Assembly: GCF_010389155.1 (NCBI RefSeq)
Contig: NC_057767.1
Coordinates: 20,657,723-20,721,722 of the forward strand
Length of the DNA stretch: 64,000 bases
Direction: 5' to 3'
Origin: Erigeron canadensis
Taxonomy: Eukaryota > Streptophyta > Magnoliopsida > Asterales > Asteraceae
A program made the position numbers and the translations under genes. This document shows, one piece after another, positions 32,355 to 43,583 of the stretch. How positions within the stretch are numbered: the stretch's first letter is position 1; each line of letters opens with the position of its first letter. The notes beneath the pieces were generated by a model, which ran no database searches, was not told the DNA's origin, and saw only the letters and a list, made by a program, of their open reading frames with translations.

Positions 32355-32391
32355 TACACCACTTTTACAACTTCTTTGTCCAACAAGTGGG
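32355..32391 (-). repeat. Tekay 3' LTR, leftmost fragment
   Basis: ACACCACTTTTACAACTTC... matches 53,978-54,016 of the intact LTR. The last ~240 bp of the LTR (its CA end) are lost to the left. It ends with GTGGG, the target-site duplication of element A. Confidence 0.8.
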
Positions 32392-32824
32392 TGTTTGTAC
32401 ACCGAACCGAGGTTAGGATGAAGATGGGGTGATGGGTGTGCTTGGATTGTTTATTGACGATTCCCCGAAGGTAGGGTTCTAGCCTCTTTACGCCAATTGA
32501 ACAAGATTGTTTGTAAGTATGTATGTGAACGTGTTGTATTATCTCTTGAAGGTCTTATGAGCTCCTATTTATAGGAGATAATTCAAGCGGGAAATGTTTG
32601 GCGCCAAAAGTAGACTTTCTCTAGGGTTTCCTAGGTCTTCGATCGGCTTCAACTTTTTCCTTAATTATCTGCTCTTGAGGAGGGAATCGAATCCCCTAAT
32701 TTATGGATAATTAGTTCCTTCCTTTATTGCGTTATGTGATATCTGGCGTTCCTTCGCTCCGCAAGGTATTCTGTTAATCTTTCGAGAGGCAGGCTCTTTG
32801 TGTCACAGGATGGGTACACCATTA
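32392..32824 (-). repeat. 3' LTR of element A (minus orientation)
   Basis: 433 bp. On the minus strand it opens TAATGGTGTACCC after a G-rich polypurine tract (GGGCTGGGGGGC, ~32,826-32,838), carries TATAAATAGG and ends GGTGTACAAACA. Same length as 39,040-39,472. Confidence 0.8.
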
Positions 32825-32999
32825 AGCCCCCCAGCCCAAGGGGATTAGTTTTGCAAAAGACTAGTGGTCTTGGGCTTTTCTTGTCATTCTTATTCCTTAA
32901 GGGGGTTTTTCTGTAAATTCCTGTCCGATACTTTTTATCTTAAATTGATTTGAAGGGTTAATTAATCTTGGTAGGTTGGCTCGTATCTCAAGGTGCCCT

Positions 33000-33194
33000 A
33001 ATCTAATGGCTCTCGGGCGCATGCAAGTATATATATAAATTTGATTTTCCCCTTTTTCTTCATTATTTCAACCGTCAAAAATATCTCTTTCTCTCTCTTT
33101 CTTAGGGTTTTCGGCGCAATTATCCTCTGATTTCTTTTGCTTAGGTACGCTCTTCTTTCCACCTTTTAAGTTTGTTTTCATTCTTGTTTTTCTG
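33000..33194 (+). promoter_or_regulatory. Putative promoter and leader of the antisense ORF of element A
   Basis: TATATATATAAAT at 33,028-33,040, CT-rich leader (CTCTTTCTCTCTCTTTC, ~33,085), then AGGGTTTTC (telobox-like) at ~33,105. Plus strand, opposite to gag. Confidence 0.45.
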
Positions 33195-33864
33195 ATAGCA
33201 AAATCTGGTATCGAGATCACTGAATCGACCGTCATTCGGTCGAGATTAGAGAAGTTTGTAGATAAGTACTTTCCTGGTAGGATAGCATCTTTTAGAATTC
33301 CGACTGACGGCGAGACTGTTTTAACCCAACCAGAGGGTTGTGTTGGTTTTTATATAAAGTCGATGTCTGAAGGGAATGTTAGGTATCCTTTTTCATATTT
33401 TCTCTTGGAAATATTGGACTATTTTGAGGTGCATATCTCAACTGTCACCCCGTTAGGTTTGTCGAGGATAGTAGCTTTTGAGGTTATGTGTAGGGCTTAC
33501 GGTGGGGAGCCGTCATTAGATCTTTTTAGGCATTTCGTGCAGACTTGTCCATCTGGTGACTGGGTTACTGTTGGAAATCGTAACAAGTATGGTTGTTTTT
33601 TGAGGGGAGGTTTAGATATTCGTGATTGGAAAAGCGATTTTGTTTTTATGAAGTCTTCTCTTTTTCCCCCTGGTTTTGATTCTGTGGTGGATAAGATTTT
33701 GCTACATATTCATGAAAAATATGAGAATCCTGTTCCTGAGTTTGTTGTTGATGATTTTTGTCGATATATCCGCTCTAATCCTATAAGGGTTGTTGCATAT
33801 CCTAATGTTGTTTTATATAAAGCGAAAGTGATTGATTTTCTTCCTTGTGGTATAGATATTGATG

Positions 33865-33937
33865 GTAAGGCTCGTTGTCTTGTGTTTGCTGAGGAGATAT
33901 GTTTTGCTTGTTTTTATGTTGTCTATTTGTTTTGCAA
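33865..33937 (+). other. Predicted intron 1 of antisense ORF (element A)
   Basis: Starts GTAAGG after a phase-1 codon position and ends TTTGCAA; element B has TTTGCAG at the matching place, so the acceptor is probably mutated here. 73 bp. Confidence 0.5.
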
Positions 33938-34273
33938 AGATGACGTTCAGAAAGTTAGAGAAAAAGGGAGTGAAGGAAGTAACTGTGGTAACTTCTGGAG
34001 GACAAAGAAGTAATGTTGCTGATAATCCATCCCAAAATTCTAAATCTACTGGTGTCCAAAACGATGTTCCTGAGATTTCTAGTTCTATGAATCCTTCTGG
34101 CTCTAGTGCCAATGTTTTGGACCTTGAGGTTGTGGAGGTCTCTGCTACAGATAAGAGGAAGAAGAAAGGCGAAAGCTCTATACCCAACACTGTTGCCAGT
34201 CGTGTGAAGAGGAGGAAGGTTGGAGAGGATATGAAGGCTGCTGAATTCTGAAAGCCTTCTGATTCAAAAACAG

Positions 34274-34338
34274 GTATTCTGTTGTTTGCTTCTTTCTTCA
34301 TTTTTTTTTTGTTATCTGAGTGTTTTCCTTTCTTGTAG
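34274..34338 (+). other. Predicted intron 2 of antisense ORF (element A)
   Basis: GTATTC ... TTCTTGTAG, 65 bp, T-rich, phase 1. Splicing joins the basic linker to the GW-containing segment. Confidence 0.55.
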
Positions 34339-35100
34339 GTTCCCAAGGTATGTTTGGTTGGATGGAAGGTGAGGATATGAATGCCGAGGATGTGAAGAAG
34401 ATTGATTCCATGGATAATGAGACTTTTCTGAAGGTTTTCAAGAAGGATCTCCAGTTGCACTCATACTTGGATTCTGTTGCTGGGAAGTGTTTTACAAGGA
34501 TGTCCTTGGATCTCAGGTCGAAGAGTCTTGAGGTGCAGTCTATGTTGTCTACTATTGATGATATGAAGGCGAAGGAAGCTCGGTTTGTCACGTCTGTGGA
34601 GTCCTCTGATATTGTGCAGGAATTGAAACTAGAAAATGAATGATCTGAAAGTTGAGAATCTTGTTCGTGGTGAAGCTGTTGAGAAGGTTAATCAGGAGTT
34701 GGTTATGGAACAGAGCACTTGCAGGGCCCTTCGTGATGAGTTGAATATGCTGAAGGAGGAAAAGGCCAGGCTTGTAACAGAGGTCATTCCCCATGTTTGC
34801 AAATCATTGCTGTATTTTGACGAGGTAGGGTAGTTGTTGGGTGAGTTGACGTCCGCAAAGAGGGCTGAGGAGAGAGCCACCGTGTTGCATGAATTTGCAG
34901 TGGAGGGGAAGTGTGATGTTAGGTGCAGGGCTGACTATGTTCCTAATGCTGCTCACCAAGTGGACCTTATGGACCAGAAGTGGAAGGACGCCGTCTTTCC
35001 TTACCTGGCCAAGGTTGTCACTGATCCTACCGCTGCTGTGGATGACTTGTTGAAGATTGTTCCTGAGACCATCGTTCCAGAACCTGAGGCTGACCCATAA

Positions 35101-35560
35101 TGAAGTATTTGCAGGCCTGTGTGCCTTGGATTGGCATCTGTGCCATTTGAACATCTTTATTACTTTTCGCAGCTTGTAGTGTTGTCTGGACAATTTACTT
35201 TTCTTTGTTTGTGTGGTTGTGGATATTCTGCTGTATGATGCAGGTGGATATTTTGCAGGTTTGGGAAAGGATTCCAAACTGACTATGTAAATATTTTTAG
35301 CCGTCAATATGCAGCTTTGTTATTGTCTTGTTTCCTGTTTTTTGCAGGTAGGTGCTTTAAAGCCTTTTTTGGCTTTGCAGGTTTGCCATTTATTTAGCTT
35401 TTTTGTGTTATGAATATCTACGAATTTTTAGCATGTTTTTTTTATAGATATATACCCAGTGGTGGTGTAGATATTTGGGACTATCCTGAATTCTTATGAA
35501 TTCCTGTCCTCTTAAAAAAAAAATTCCGGAATATTCAAATGATATGGGCGTCCCCATTTA
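35101..35560. other. Convergent spacer between antisense ORF and protease (element A)
   Basis: No ORF. Reverse transcriptase and integrase would be expected near here in an autonomous element and are absent. Confidence 0.5.
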
Positions 35561-35769
35561 GGGTGCTTTCGGCACTCATTTTATTTTGTGGAAATAAGGA
35601 AGTGAGCCTTTATTAAATAAAGGGAAGGTTACATACCGTAGCCTTTAGGCTTTTTCAAAATGAAAAATTAAAAAGATAAAGTAACTTTTGCGAGATAGAT
35701 ATTACGCGTTCAATCATCCAAGGTAAGGTCCTTCGCTCTATGATAGCCAGTGTGGCCCGTCATGTCCTT

Positions 35770-36139
35770 CTTCGGTCCTTCTTCTTTCCTTTGTCATCAA
35801 AGTTCCATTTCCTCCGTTCGACTGGTATTTAATCATTCCATGCATTACGGAGGGGATCATTTCAAATTTCTGAATTGCAGGTCTTCCTAATATTGCTTCA
35901 AAGGTTGAGTCTCCCTATACCATGAGGAACGATATTTTTTCTGTGCGTTCCCAACGCCCTTTCCCGATGGTCACTTTTGCTGTTAGCTTTCCAATGGGCT
36001 TCTCGTAAAGAACATCACATTCACTTCCCGTGTCTACACGTATTCCTTTCACTTTTGAAATTTCGAGCATCGCTGTGATCGTAAGTGGGTCACGAAAGGC
36101 CCGGGTGTTGCAGATAGAAGGAAATGTGATGTGTGTCAT
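35770..36139 (-). pseudogene. Tat-like aspartic protease of element A
   Basis: Minus strand: VDTGSECDVLYE carries the catalytic Asp in a D-T-G-S setting, followed by a flap-like KISFLMV and, after a stop, GDSTFEAILGRPA with the ILGRPAL-type C-terminal signature of Ty3 proteases. The Gag side was separated from it by the solo LTR at 36,154-37,069. Confidence 0.65.
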
Positions 36140-36153
36140 GTTTCCCCTATATG

Positions 36154-37069
36154 TGTGAGTCCACCTTCACAAGATGTATAAAGAGAACAAGATATAAAAT
36201 AGGTTAGTAATAAACACAAGTATATCAAGTAACCCGACTGGCAAGTGGTTCGAATCTACATAACGACTAGTTAAGTACCACGATCCAGATATGGATATGA
36301 ACAATAAAGAACAAGTGCTTGAAACTATATAAATACTAAGTATATTCAAGTATTATGGCAATGAGTCGAGATGTATTTTTCAATGTATTTTATTTATTTC
36401 TATAAACAAAATACAAGAGTTGTTGCGGAACAAAGATAATCACACTTGTGAAAATATCTAAACAACCCCAGAAATACAAATGATCTATGCGACAAGGAAT
36501 TACTAGTAAGAATACTTAGAGTAATATCAAACGTTGCAATTACCAAAGTTCCAAGCAGTTTTGCAAGTGTGAGAAGTCTTATATTTATAGGCAAAACATG
36601 TCTTGATGACATGGCAATATGCCGTACAAATATGGTTGGATGCATTTATGGATTTGTGGGACAAATCCATAACATGCTTGTTTAAGGTAAAGTATGTAAG
36701 TTTATTTGATGTGACTTGACATACTTTATTCCCAACCTTTTGCTAAAACTTTCCCAATCCCAGGTATAGAGTAATTAACCGGGTAAAAAGGTAGTTAAAG
36801 CTGCAAAAAGACTTTCCTCGTAATCAGTGAAAAAGTGTTGTAAGTACTTCAGGTAAGATCTTCTCTGAGCTCTGCTTCTGAGATGATCTTCTTCTTCAAT
36901 CTTCAGTCTTTGACTTCAGTCTGAACATCTTCAGTGTAGGTTGATTCTGAATCTGAAGTGAAGCTTCAGTAAGCTTTATTCTGAATGACTTTAGAATCCT
37001 GAGCAAGCTTTCTTCACTGAACCTCAGCTATTTTGAACAAATCATACTTAGTCGATTTTCGACCTAACA
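36154..37069 (-). repeat. Solo LTR of a SIRE-like Copia element, inserted in element A
   Basis: Perfect 5-bp duplication ATATG on both sides (36,149-36,153; 37,070-37,074). On the minus strand it starts TGTTAGGTCG and ends GACTCACA, 916 bp, with a segment similar to the 18,918 LTR (TTCCGCAACAAC followed by TGTATTT). Carries a dense cluster of CTTCAG/CTGAAG words at 36,840-37,030. It interrupts the gag-protease frame. Confidence 0.85.
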
Positions 37070-37090
37070 ATATGTCTTCGGGAACGGACG

Positions 37091-38915
37091 TTATTCTCTT
37101 GTTTTCTTTTTGACGACCGTATAAATAGTTTTTTCGGGTCCTTTTTTCTTTTCCTCCGGGTCTTTTTCTTTCTTTTGCTGTTGTCGTACAATTTTGACCA
37201 AGTGTGACAGCTTTCCTTCGTTAATTGCTTCTTCCATGGCCCTTCGGAGTTGCCAGCAGTTGTTAGTGTCGTGTCCATTGTCCCTGTGGAACTCACAATA
37301 TTTCTCAGGTTCCCTTCTGTTTCTCCCACTTAGTCTGGGTGGCGTTGGGAAGGCCTTCGCGATGGATTCAGTAAGCAATATCTCCCTTGGACTCTTATAC
37401 ATTTCCGGGAGATTAATCTTGACTTGCCCCTTTTCTTCTTTGTAATAAGGGTTATACCAGGAGGTCTTGTAATCTTTCTCGTTCCCCCATTTGCCTTTTC
37501 GTCCCGTAGGGGGTTCTTTGTCCGGTGAAGGGTTGGCGTTCCCTTTCGAGGCGGTGTCCCTGGCATCTAGGTACACATAAGCCCTTTTTTGGACCGCTTC
37601 ATAGGTCTTCGGGAGATCTCTGTATAAGAATTCGACCAGTCCTGGGCTCCGAAGGCCATGTAGCAGTGCTGAGATCCTCTGGGACTCAGGTAAGTCCATT
37701 ATGTCTTCAGTTTCATGATTAAATCGATCTAAAAAAATGTCCTGCTTCCTTCTGTGTCCCCCTCCTTTATCCCGTGGGCAGCCACATGGAGTTTCTTGTG
37801 TTTCTTTTGTTGGTTGAAGCGCGCCCGAAATTTTTCTTTGAGGTCATCGAAACTGGTGATGGATCCCTTCGCTACACTCTTCAGCCATTCCCTAGCGTCT
37901 CCTTTGAGGAGGTGTTTGAAAGCTCGGCACGCAACTAGGACGTTCCAGACCTTCACTTCCGATACCCCCTCGAATGCCTCCAAGAAATCGTTGGGGTTGC
38001 TCTTCCCATCGTATGTCCCTAGGTGAGAGGGATACTTTAAGTCCTTCGGGAAGGGGTAGCTTTGTATCCATGCTACAAACGGAGAGTCTTTAATGTTGCA
38101 TCCCACCGTCTATAACTCTAGCGGGTTCTGGATGACCTGCGTCCTTTGTCTCAGCAAATCATGTGGCCCACGGTCGATGGCACGTCTTTCTACGCTGCGG
38201 GGGTCCTCCGTGGCCATTGGGACGTAGCTTCCCTGGGCATAGCCGCCCGAGGGATGAGGCCTGTGTGCTTGAGCGTCGTACCTACGGGCGTCTCCTTCAT
38301 ACAAAAAGCTTCGACTGTTCGGATACCTTTTGGGTTCACGAATGGCATCACTCCTTAGATCATTAGCCCGAGGGGCTCCGGAGCTTGTTCGTCCCTGAGA
38401 ATCCCTAGGGGACAGATGCCTTTCGTTCCTATGAATTTCATTGATTTGGAGCGACCTCCGATCCGAAGGAGTTTGTGTCTGGAGGCCTTCACTGTTGATC
38501 CCGAAGCCATAAGGATTTCGGGCCCCACCTTGGGGGAGTCTCCTAAGCCCCCTTAGTGGTGTCACTGGGTCATACTCCTCCTCTGTTGCTTCGTCGAAAT
38601 CTAGCACTCTGCTGGTGCTGCCCAGGGCCCCGATCCTCCTTAAATGCCTCATTGTTCTTTGAATGTGATCATAATTTTGGAGGACATAATCCGGTTTAAA
38701 TAGCGGTGGGCTTCTTTGAGGGGATCCTGCCGAGTACATCCCCTGGTCTCCCCTGGTTGTGTCAACCGGTCGGGGTTCTGGTCTCCCTGACGATCGGCCT
38801 GTTGATCATCATGACGCGGTGCTTCAGTTGTTGAATCTGGTCCAGGCGGGGTGTTTCCAGTAAGGGCATTTCCAATGGCTTGTGTGTTTTGTTCGAAGTT
38901 GGGAATGTCGGCCAT
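37091..38915 (-). pseudogene. gag: Tat-like Gag of element A
   Basis: ATG at 38,915 (MADIPNFEQ). Pro/Gln-rich N-terminus, a Retrotrans_gag domain around 38,106-37,729 (HLGTYDGKSNPNDFLEAF, GDAREWLKS), then AYVYLDARD and a CX2HX4HX4C zinc-binding motif (CEFHRDNGHDTNNC) near 37,290, the usual form in Tat-lineage Gag. Frames change near 38,649, 38,108 and 37,715. The Gag-protease frame runs into the solo LTR at 37,069. Confidence 0.75.
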
Positions 38916-38978
38916 TTCTCCTAAATATCGGTTCGTCGTAAAAAACAGGATTGAGAGTTTGAGGGATCTGAATGCCGG

Positions 38979-38998
38979 GTTCCACGGATGGCGCCAAA
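38979..38998 (-). other. Primer-binding site of element A
   Basis: Minus strand TTTGGCGCCATCCGTGGAAC directly after an LTR end (TGTACAAACA). The form matches the TTGGCGCCGTCTGTGGGAA-like PBS regions of Tat elements and fixes the element orientation. Confidence 0.75.
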
Positions 38999-39036
38999 TG
39001 TTTGTACACCGAACCGGGGTTAGGATAAGATGGGGG
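38999..39036 (-). repeat. Residual 3' end of the original 5' LTR (element A)
   Basis: 38 bp identical, apart from one missing base, to the outer end of the LTRs (reads TGTTTGTACACCGAACCGGG on the plus strand). It joins an inverted LTR at a G run. Confidence 0.7.
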
Positions 39037-39039
39037 GCT

Positions 39040-39472
39040 TGATGGTGTACCCATCCTGTGACACAAAGAGCCTGCCTCTCAAAAGATTAACAGAATACCC
39101 TGCGGAGCGAAGGAACGCCAGATATCACATAACGCAATAAAGGAAGGAACTAGTTATGCATAAATAAAGGGATTCGATTCCCTCCTCAAGAGCAGATAAT
39201 TAAGGAAAAAGTTGAAGCCGATCGAAGACCTAGGAAACCCTAGAGAAAGTCTACTTTTGGCGCCAAACATTTCCCGCTCGAATTATCTCCTATAAATAGG
39301 AGCTCATAAGACCTTCAAGAGATAATACAACACATTCACATACATACTTACAAACAATCTTGTTCAATTGGCGTAAAGAGGCTAGAACCCTACCTTCGGG
39401 GAATCGCCAATAAACAATCCAAGCACACCCATCACCCCATCTTCATCCTAACCCCGGTTCGGTGTACAAACA
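39040..39472 (+). repeat. Inverted LTR of element A (plus orientation)
   Basis: 433 bp, opens TGATGGTGTACCC after AAGATGGGGGGCT, holds TATAAATAGGAG at ~39,292 and ends GGTGTACAAACA. Opposite orientation to 32,392-32,824, so LTR 3' ends face outward at both element borders. Confidence 0.8.
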
Positions 39473-39817
39473 GTTGGTCAATTGCCCAACTTGGGTAATC
39501 AAACAAAATTATCAAGTTTACTTCCAAAAGCATAAGACTCAACCAAAAGACCTTTACAACCTGAATTTGTACCAACCAACTAAAGCAAAGTATTGTCAAA
39601 CGACCAAAAACGTATCAAGAGCCATATATGAGGTGGGAATCCTAACTGTCTACGCAAATGTACCAATCTACCTTCAATTCTTCCAAAAGACTTTAACTTC
39701 AAGCTTCTAGTATATCAACTCAGTTCCTTCTTCCGGAACCGCCTATAAGAAAATTGAAACAACTAAAATATAAGCAAAGGCTTAGTGAATATACGTGCAT
39801 ACATATATGAACACGAA
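39473..39817 (-). repeat. Tekay 3' LTR, middle fragment
   Basis: Matches ~54,012-54,357 of the intact LTR, between elements A and B. Confidence 0.85.
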
Positions 39818-40129
39818 TGAGTGCTCCTCAAGAAGGAAATAAGATATTTACAAAGGAGAAAGAGATTTACCCTAATTTTCTTACCCTCCTCTCCAAGTAA
39901 TCCACCCTCTATATAAATAAAGGAGGAAGCCTCACGACATAGGATCACACACATTCATATGAATAATATACAAAAACCCCCAGACGAGTTTATTCAACCT
40001 CTGAATAAACTCTAAACAAAACCCTTAAAGCGGTCTCCTGACCCTCTGACCGTAAAGGAATCGCCGATCAACACCAACAACCCCACCCACACCTCCGGTT
40101 GAGCCATAGTGCGATTATTTGATCCAACA
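39818..40129 (+). repeat. Truncated 5' LTR of element B
   Basis: Matches the right LTR from CTCCTCAAGAAGG onward but lacks its first ~255 bp and an internal ~50 bp. TATATAAATA near 39,912. Ends GATCCAACA before the PBS. Confidence 0.75.
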
Positions 40130-40149
40130 AATTGGCACCATCTGTGGGA
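40130..40149 (+). other. Primer-binding site of element B
   Basis: AATTGGCACCATCTGTGGGA directly after the LTR end; same class as that of element A. Confidence 0.7.
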
Positions 40150-40207
40150 CTCCAGAAAAAAGAATACAAGATAAGACCCTGACCACGATCATAATAATCA
40201 AAACAGA

Positions 40208-42250
40208 ATGGCTGACGGAGAACACTCCCCAAGGACACCCAATTCGGGGACACTAGGAACAACACAAGGAGGACCAGGCTCTCAGGATGGGTTCTTCTTC
40301 GACACGCCTAGGCCAAGTTACCGTTCTACTACAACAGCTGCTCTCGGTGCGGGCTTGGGCGAAATGTTGAACGTTCAAGGAACCATAGGAAGATCAGAGG
40401 TTCAAAACCTGGATCGAGACAGACCCGCGAGGGTGTTCCCGGAGAGACGCCAGGATAGGTCTCCATTACAGGACCGCATAGCAGGACGCACCGCTGCAGA
40501 GGAGCACGTAACCGATAGGACCATAGTGCCTGGATGTACCTTAGAATGTCCTGCTCAAGATGGGCGTATACATGAGGGACCTCCATCCGGGACGAGCGGA
40601 CCCACACTTTCGTCACGCAACCTGGGGTTTGAAAGGCCAATCCAACAAGGTCGTAGCCCATCTGGAGCCCCAACATCTCCTCAGAGTCGGAGCCCGAGAG
40701 GCCCAGCAGCAACCCCCCCAGGAAACAGTGGATTCGTGGCCACCCCCCGGGAAACAGTGGATTCGCGGTCACCCCTCCGGGAAGCAGTAGACTCGCGGTT
40801 ACCTCTCCGAGAAACAGTAGATTCATGGCAACCCCTCTCCAAAGGCGTGACCCAGAACAAAGCAGGTCAAGTTTCATACACATAACCCAAAGAACGCAGA
40901 TCCCTCCGGAGGGAAACAACAGGGCATCAGCTTCCAAAACACACGAAATTAATGACGCGTATGTACGAGAGAATTATGACGTACTGAGCACAATTATGAA
41001 TCGCTTGAGGACAGCAGGTCAAATCCGCGGCGTCACCAGGAATTTGGAGAACGAATATGACTCCGATTCGGTAGACGAGTACATCGAGGCAGAGGTACCA
41101 CCGAGAAGGACCACCGGAGGGATAACTCTCCAACAAGAACGAGAGCCTTAGGCGAACATGGCCCCGCCCAAAAGAATAGAGGCATAAGCAGAAAAAAGAC
41201 CAGCCTCAACGATTCAAAGAGAAAGAACACTCCGGGAGCAACCCGGTGGACGCTCACCTACAGCCAACAGGGGTCTGGAAATCTATCCAGAAGCAAGGCA
41301 GAACGAAGACAGGCCAAGGGGAAACCAACCAGGATTTCCCCGAGCCAGGAGGAACATGATCCGATAGGATTATGACCCCTATGAGCAAGAAGATACGGAG
41401 CCAGTTGACCTCTCTCATCTGGTCAACCCGAAAAGCCCGTTCTCCCTTGCCATACAGAGCCACCCCCTGCCGGCGAAGATGAAGTAGCCACAACACTTAG
41501 GGTACTATGATGGGAAAAGTGATCCAGATGACTTTCTTAAAAGGTTTATTGGAGCAGCCCTAATCCAAATGTGGAATATGCCAACTACGTGCCACGCGTT
41601 CTCGTACTCATTAACCAATGATGCACGAGAGTGGATACACGGGTTACCAAGAACTAGCATAGACAGCTTCGAAATACTGAAAAATAAATTCAAGGCGCAG
41701 TTCAGTATGCAGAAAAAGCATAGAAAGACCCACATCACCGTGCACAACATCAAGCAAAAAGAAAATGAAAAAACAAGAGATTCCATTGTAAGATACACAA
41801 ATGAGACACAACAAGTACAGGGACTAGCAGAGAGCCAAAGGATCTCAGAACACATACATGGGCTGTGCGCAGTGGAGCTCATTAAACACCTGAGCACCCA
41901 CTTACCCAAAACTTACGACGGGTTAACAAGCAAAGCCCACATCTGGCTAGATGCCAGGGTAACAACAAGTGGTGACTTATCCCTGGGAAGAAAGCGGAAG
42001 GAATACGGAGGGAATGGAAGATTTTCTCGCTACGGGCGAGAAGACAATCAATGGGGCGGACGAGAGAAAGATAGCGGGATTGATATCCTATCTAATCTCA
42101 CCAAAACTCCGAAGCAAATCCTCATCACGGAGCGAGTCGCTTCAACCTTCCCGACCCCGACAAAGCTCATCACAAAAAAGAAAAACATGGAGAAGTACTG
42201 TGAATATCATAGAGATCATGGACATGATACAAACAGTTGTTGAAATTTAA
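40208..42250 (+). pseudogene. gag: Tat-like Gag of element B
   Basis: ATG at 40,208 (MADGEHSPRTP). N-terminal Pro/Arg-rich part with four near-identical ~10-codon repeats (SRxPLRETVD-like, ~40,730-40,830), then a Retrotrans_gag domain (YYDGKSDPDDFLKRF at ~41,502; DAREWIHGLP at ~41,620), AHIWLDARV and a CX2HX4HX4C motif (CEYHRDHGHDTNSC) near 42,200. Breaks: frame changes near 40,850 and 41,150, a TAG at ~41,488 and TGA at 42,241 just after the zinc motif. Confidence 0.75.
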
Positions 42251-42270
42251 GACAGGCAATAGAAGAAGTT

Positions 42271-42830
42271 GTGGAGTCCGGAAAACTGGACCACCTTGTT
42301 AAAGGAATCAGCAAGCAAGCAGAATTAAGAGCGAATCGAACAAGCCCGAAAAAAACACCACCGACACAGATCCTTACAATACGGTCCGAAGTCTACAGAG
42401 AACCCCCACAGGAGCAACTGTACCAGTTCCCGCCACTGAAGGATATCATCCCTTCTAATGAACCAATCACGATCGAAGCAAACATCGGGGGACTAGTAAT
42501 GAGGAACGTCCAGATAAACGGTGGTAGTGAATACGATATCCTCTATGAAAAATACTTCTCCGAATTACCAAGGAGCGTTAGAGAAAAGTTGCGCAAGGTC
42601 TAGCCATTAATAGGATTTGCAGGAGAGCGAACATGGCCCATCGGAGAACTCCGGACAGAAGTCACAATCAGAGAATACCCGAACTGGAAAACAGAAAAAA
42701 TTACATTTTTAGTTGTCACAGCGAACTCCGGAAATAACGCAATCGTAGCATCAACGATCCACTCGCAAATAAAATTCCAGAGTGAGGTAGGGATAACAAC
42801 GCTGTCATCGAACCTACTGAAGGAATGAAA
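42271..42830 (+). pseudogene. Tat-like aspartic protease of element B, active-site Asp lost
   Basis: The motif reads INGGSEYDILYE at ~42,517; Tat proteases have D in place of the N (a GAC to AAC change would explain it). Followed by a flap and an IGELRTEVTIREYP segment. TAG at 42,601 interrupts it, and the region ends with TGA at ~42,827. Confidence 0.65.
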
Positions 42831-43549
42831 GGTGCACAGGAACAGACGGAGCCCTTCAAGCAATGAAGGGAGAGAACCCCCCACCCACTCGCTGGAAAGA
42901 TGGCCCCAAGGAGTACCATCGCTTGAGCGAAGGACACCCAAGCGGGGCAAAGGAGCCAAGAAGAGCAAATTCAAAGGCTCAGGGAGAAAAGCGGGGGCCC
43001 ATAAAGACCTCCGTCAAAAGGTAAACTCCCTAAAAAGACAAAAAGGATAAGCCCGGATTAGCTACCCAGATAAGTCCCAAAGAAGGAAGCTAGCAGCTAG
43101 GAACCTTACTATGTAATGTCCTCCTGCCAATTATTTTTTCAATAAAATAAAGCTTTCAAAGAAAATTTTTAAGATCGATCAAATAATAAAAACGCACGTA
43201 ATAAAATAAGAAAGACTTCGTGTAAATGTTTAAGAGGACGCTCATTAAGACATTCACGAAGCATAAAGAGCCTCCCGAAATCAAAAAGGGAACGGCTAAA
43301 AAACCACTCAAAGATGGGTTCATTACGTATGACGAAGTTAAGGGTAGGTTATATTGCAGATATCAGAAGATATATATACAATATCCTGCCCCAACACAAA
43401 GGGAGGCCACGCAGAAATATTGTTCAGATCCTTCAAAGGCACGCAGGCCCAATAAAAGAGAAATTGTTCAAAGGGCACACAGGCCACCAAAATAAAAATT
43501 GTTCCAACTGCCTATCATCAGACATCAACAAACAAAATACCTGGAGGAA
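42831..43549 (+). other. Post-protease remnant of element B
   Basis: Several short open frames, none with reverse transcriptase or integrase motifs. A short basic ORF at ~43,226-43,495 is not recognised. TCAATAAAATAAA near 43,138 resembles a polyadenylation signal. Confidence 0.35.
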
Positions 43550-43583
43550 TTAAGGATTAACCTGCATAAGATCAGAGGGAGAG

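Larger units (their letters stand above)
33195..35100 (+). pseudogene. Antisense ORF of element A (Transposase_28 / 'putative gypsy type' domain plus coiled coil)
   Basis: Exons ~33,195-33,864, ~33,938-34,273 and ~34,339-35,100, about 590 codons. N-terminal domain has the pattern YPFSYFLLEILDYFEVHIS and SGDWVTVGNRNKYGCFL, the 'transposase (putative) gypsy type' family PF04195. A Ser-rich/basic linker follows (KRKKKGE, KRRKVGED), then a coiled coil and a VIPHVCKS motif. Function unknown. Lesions: the initiator appears as ATA (33,195-33,197), the acceptor of intron 1 reads CAA instead of CAG, TGA at 34,249, a frameshift near 34,638 and TAG at ~34,832. Same exon plan as the ORF in element B. Confidence 0.6.
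32392..39472 (-). mobile_element. Retroelement A: Tat-like gag-protease element with antisense ORF and inverted LTRs
   Basis: Gag and protease run on the minus strand from a PBS at 38,998 leftwards; a spliced antisense ORF occupies 33,195-35,100; no reverse transcriptase, RNase H or integrase is present. Bordered by 5-bp duplications GTGGG (32,387-32,391) and GTTGG (39,473-39,477); the empty site can be read in the sister Tekay LTR near 54,012. The left LTR is in the orientation expected for a minus-strand element, but the right LTR is inverted. A solo Copia LTR lies inside (36,154-37,069). Confidence 0.75.

Noticed and set aside
32392..39472. Reading element A as a TIR DNA transposon because its ends are inverted
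   Set aside because: The inverted ends are 433-bp LTRs with TATA and polypurine tracts, and a PBS, Gag and protease lie inside; a 5-bp duplication also fits an LTR element.
40329..40937. 202-codon minus-strand ORF opposite Gag of element B
   Set aside because: It is the complement of a low-complexity repeat part of Gag, with no recognisable domain.
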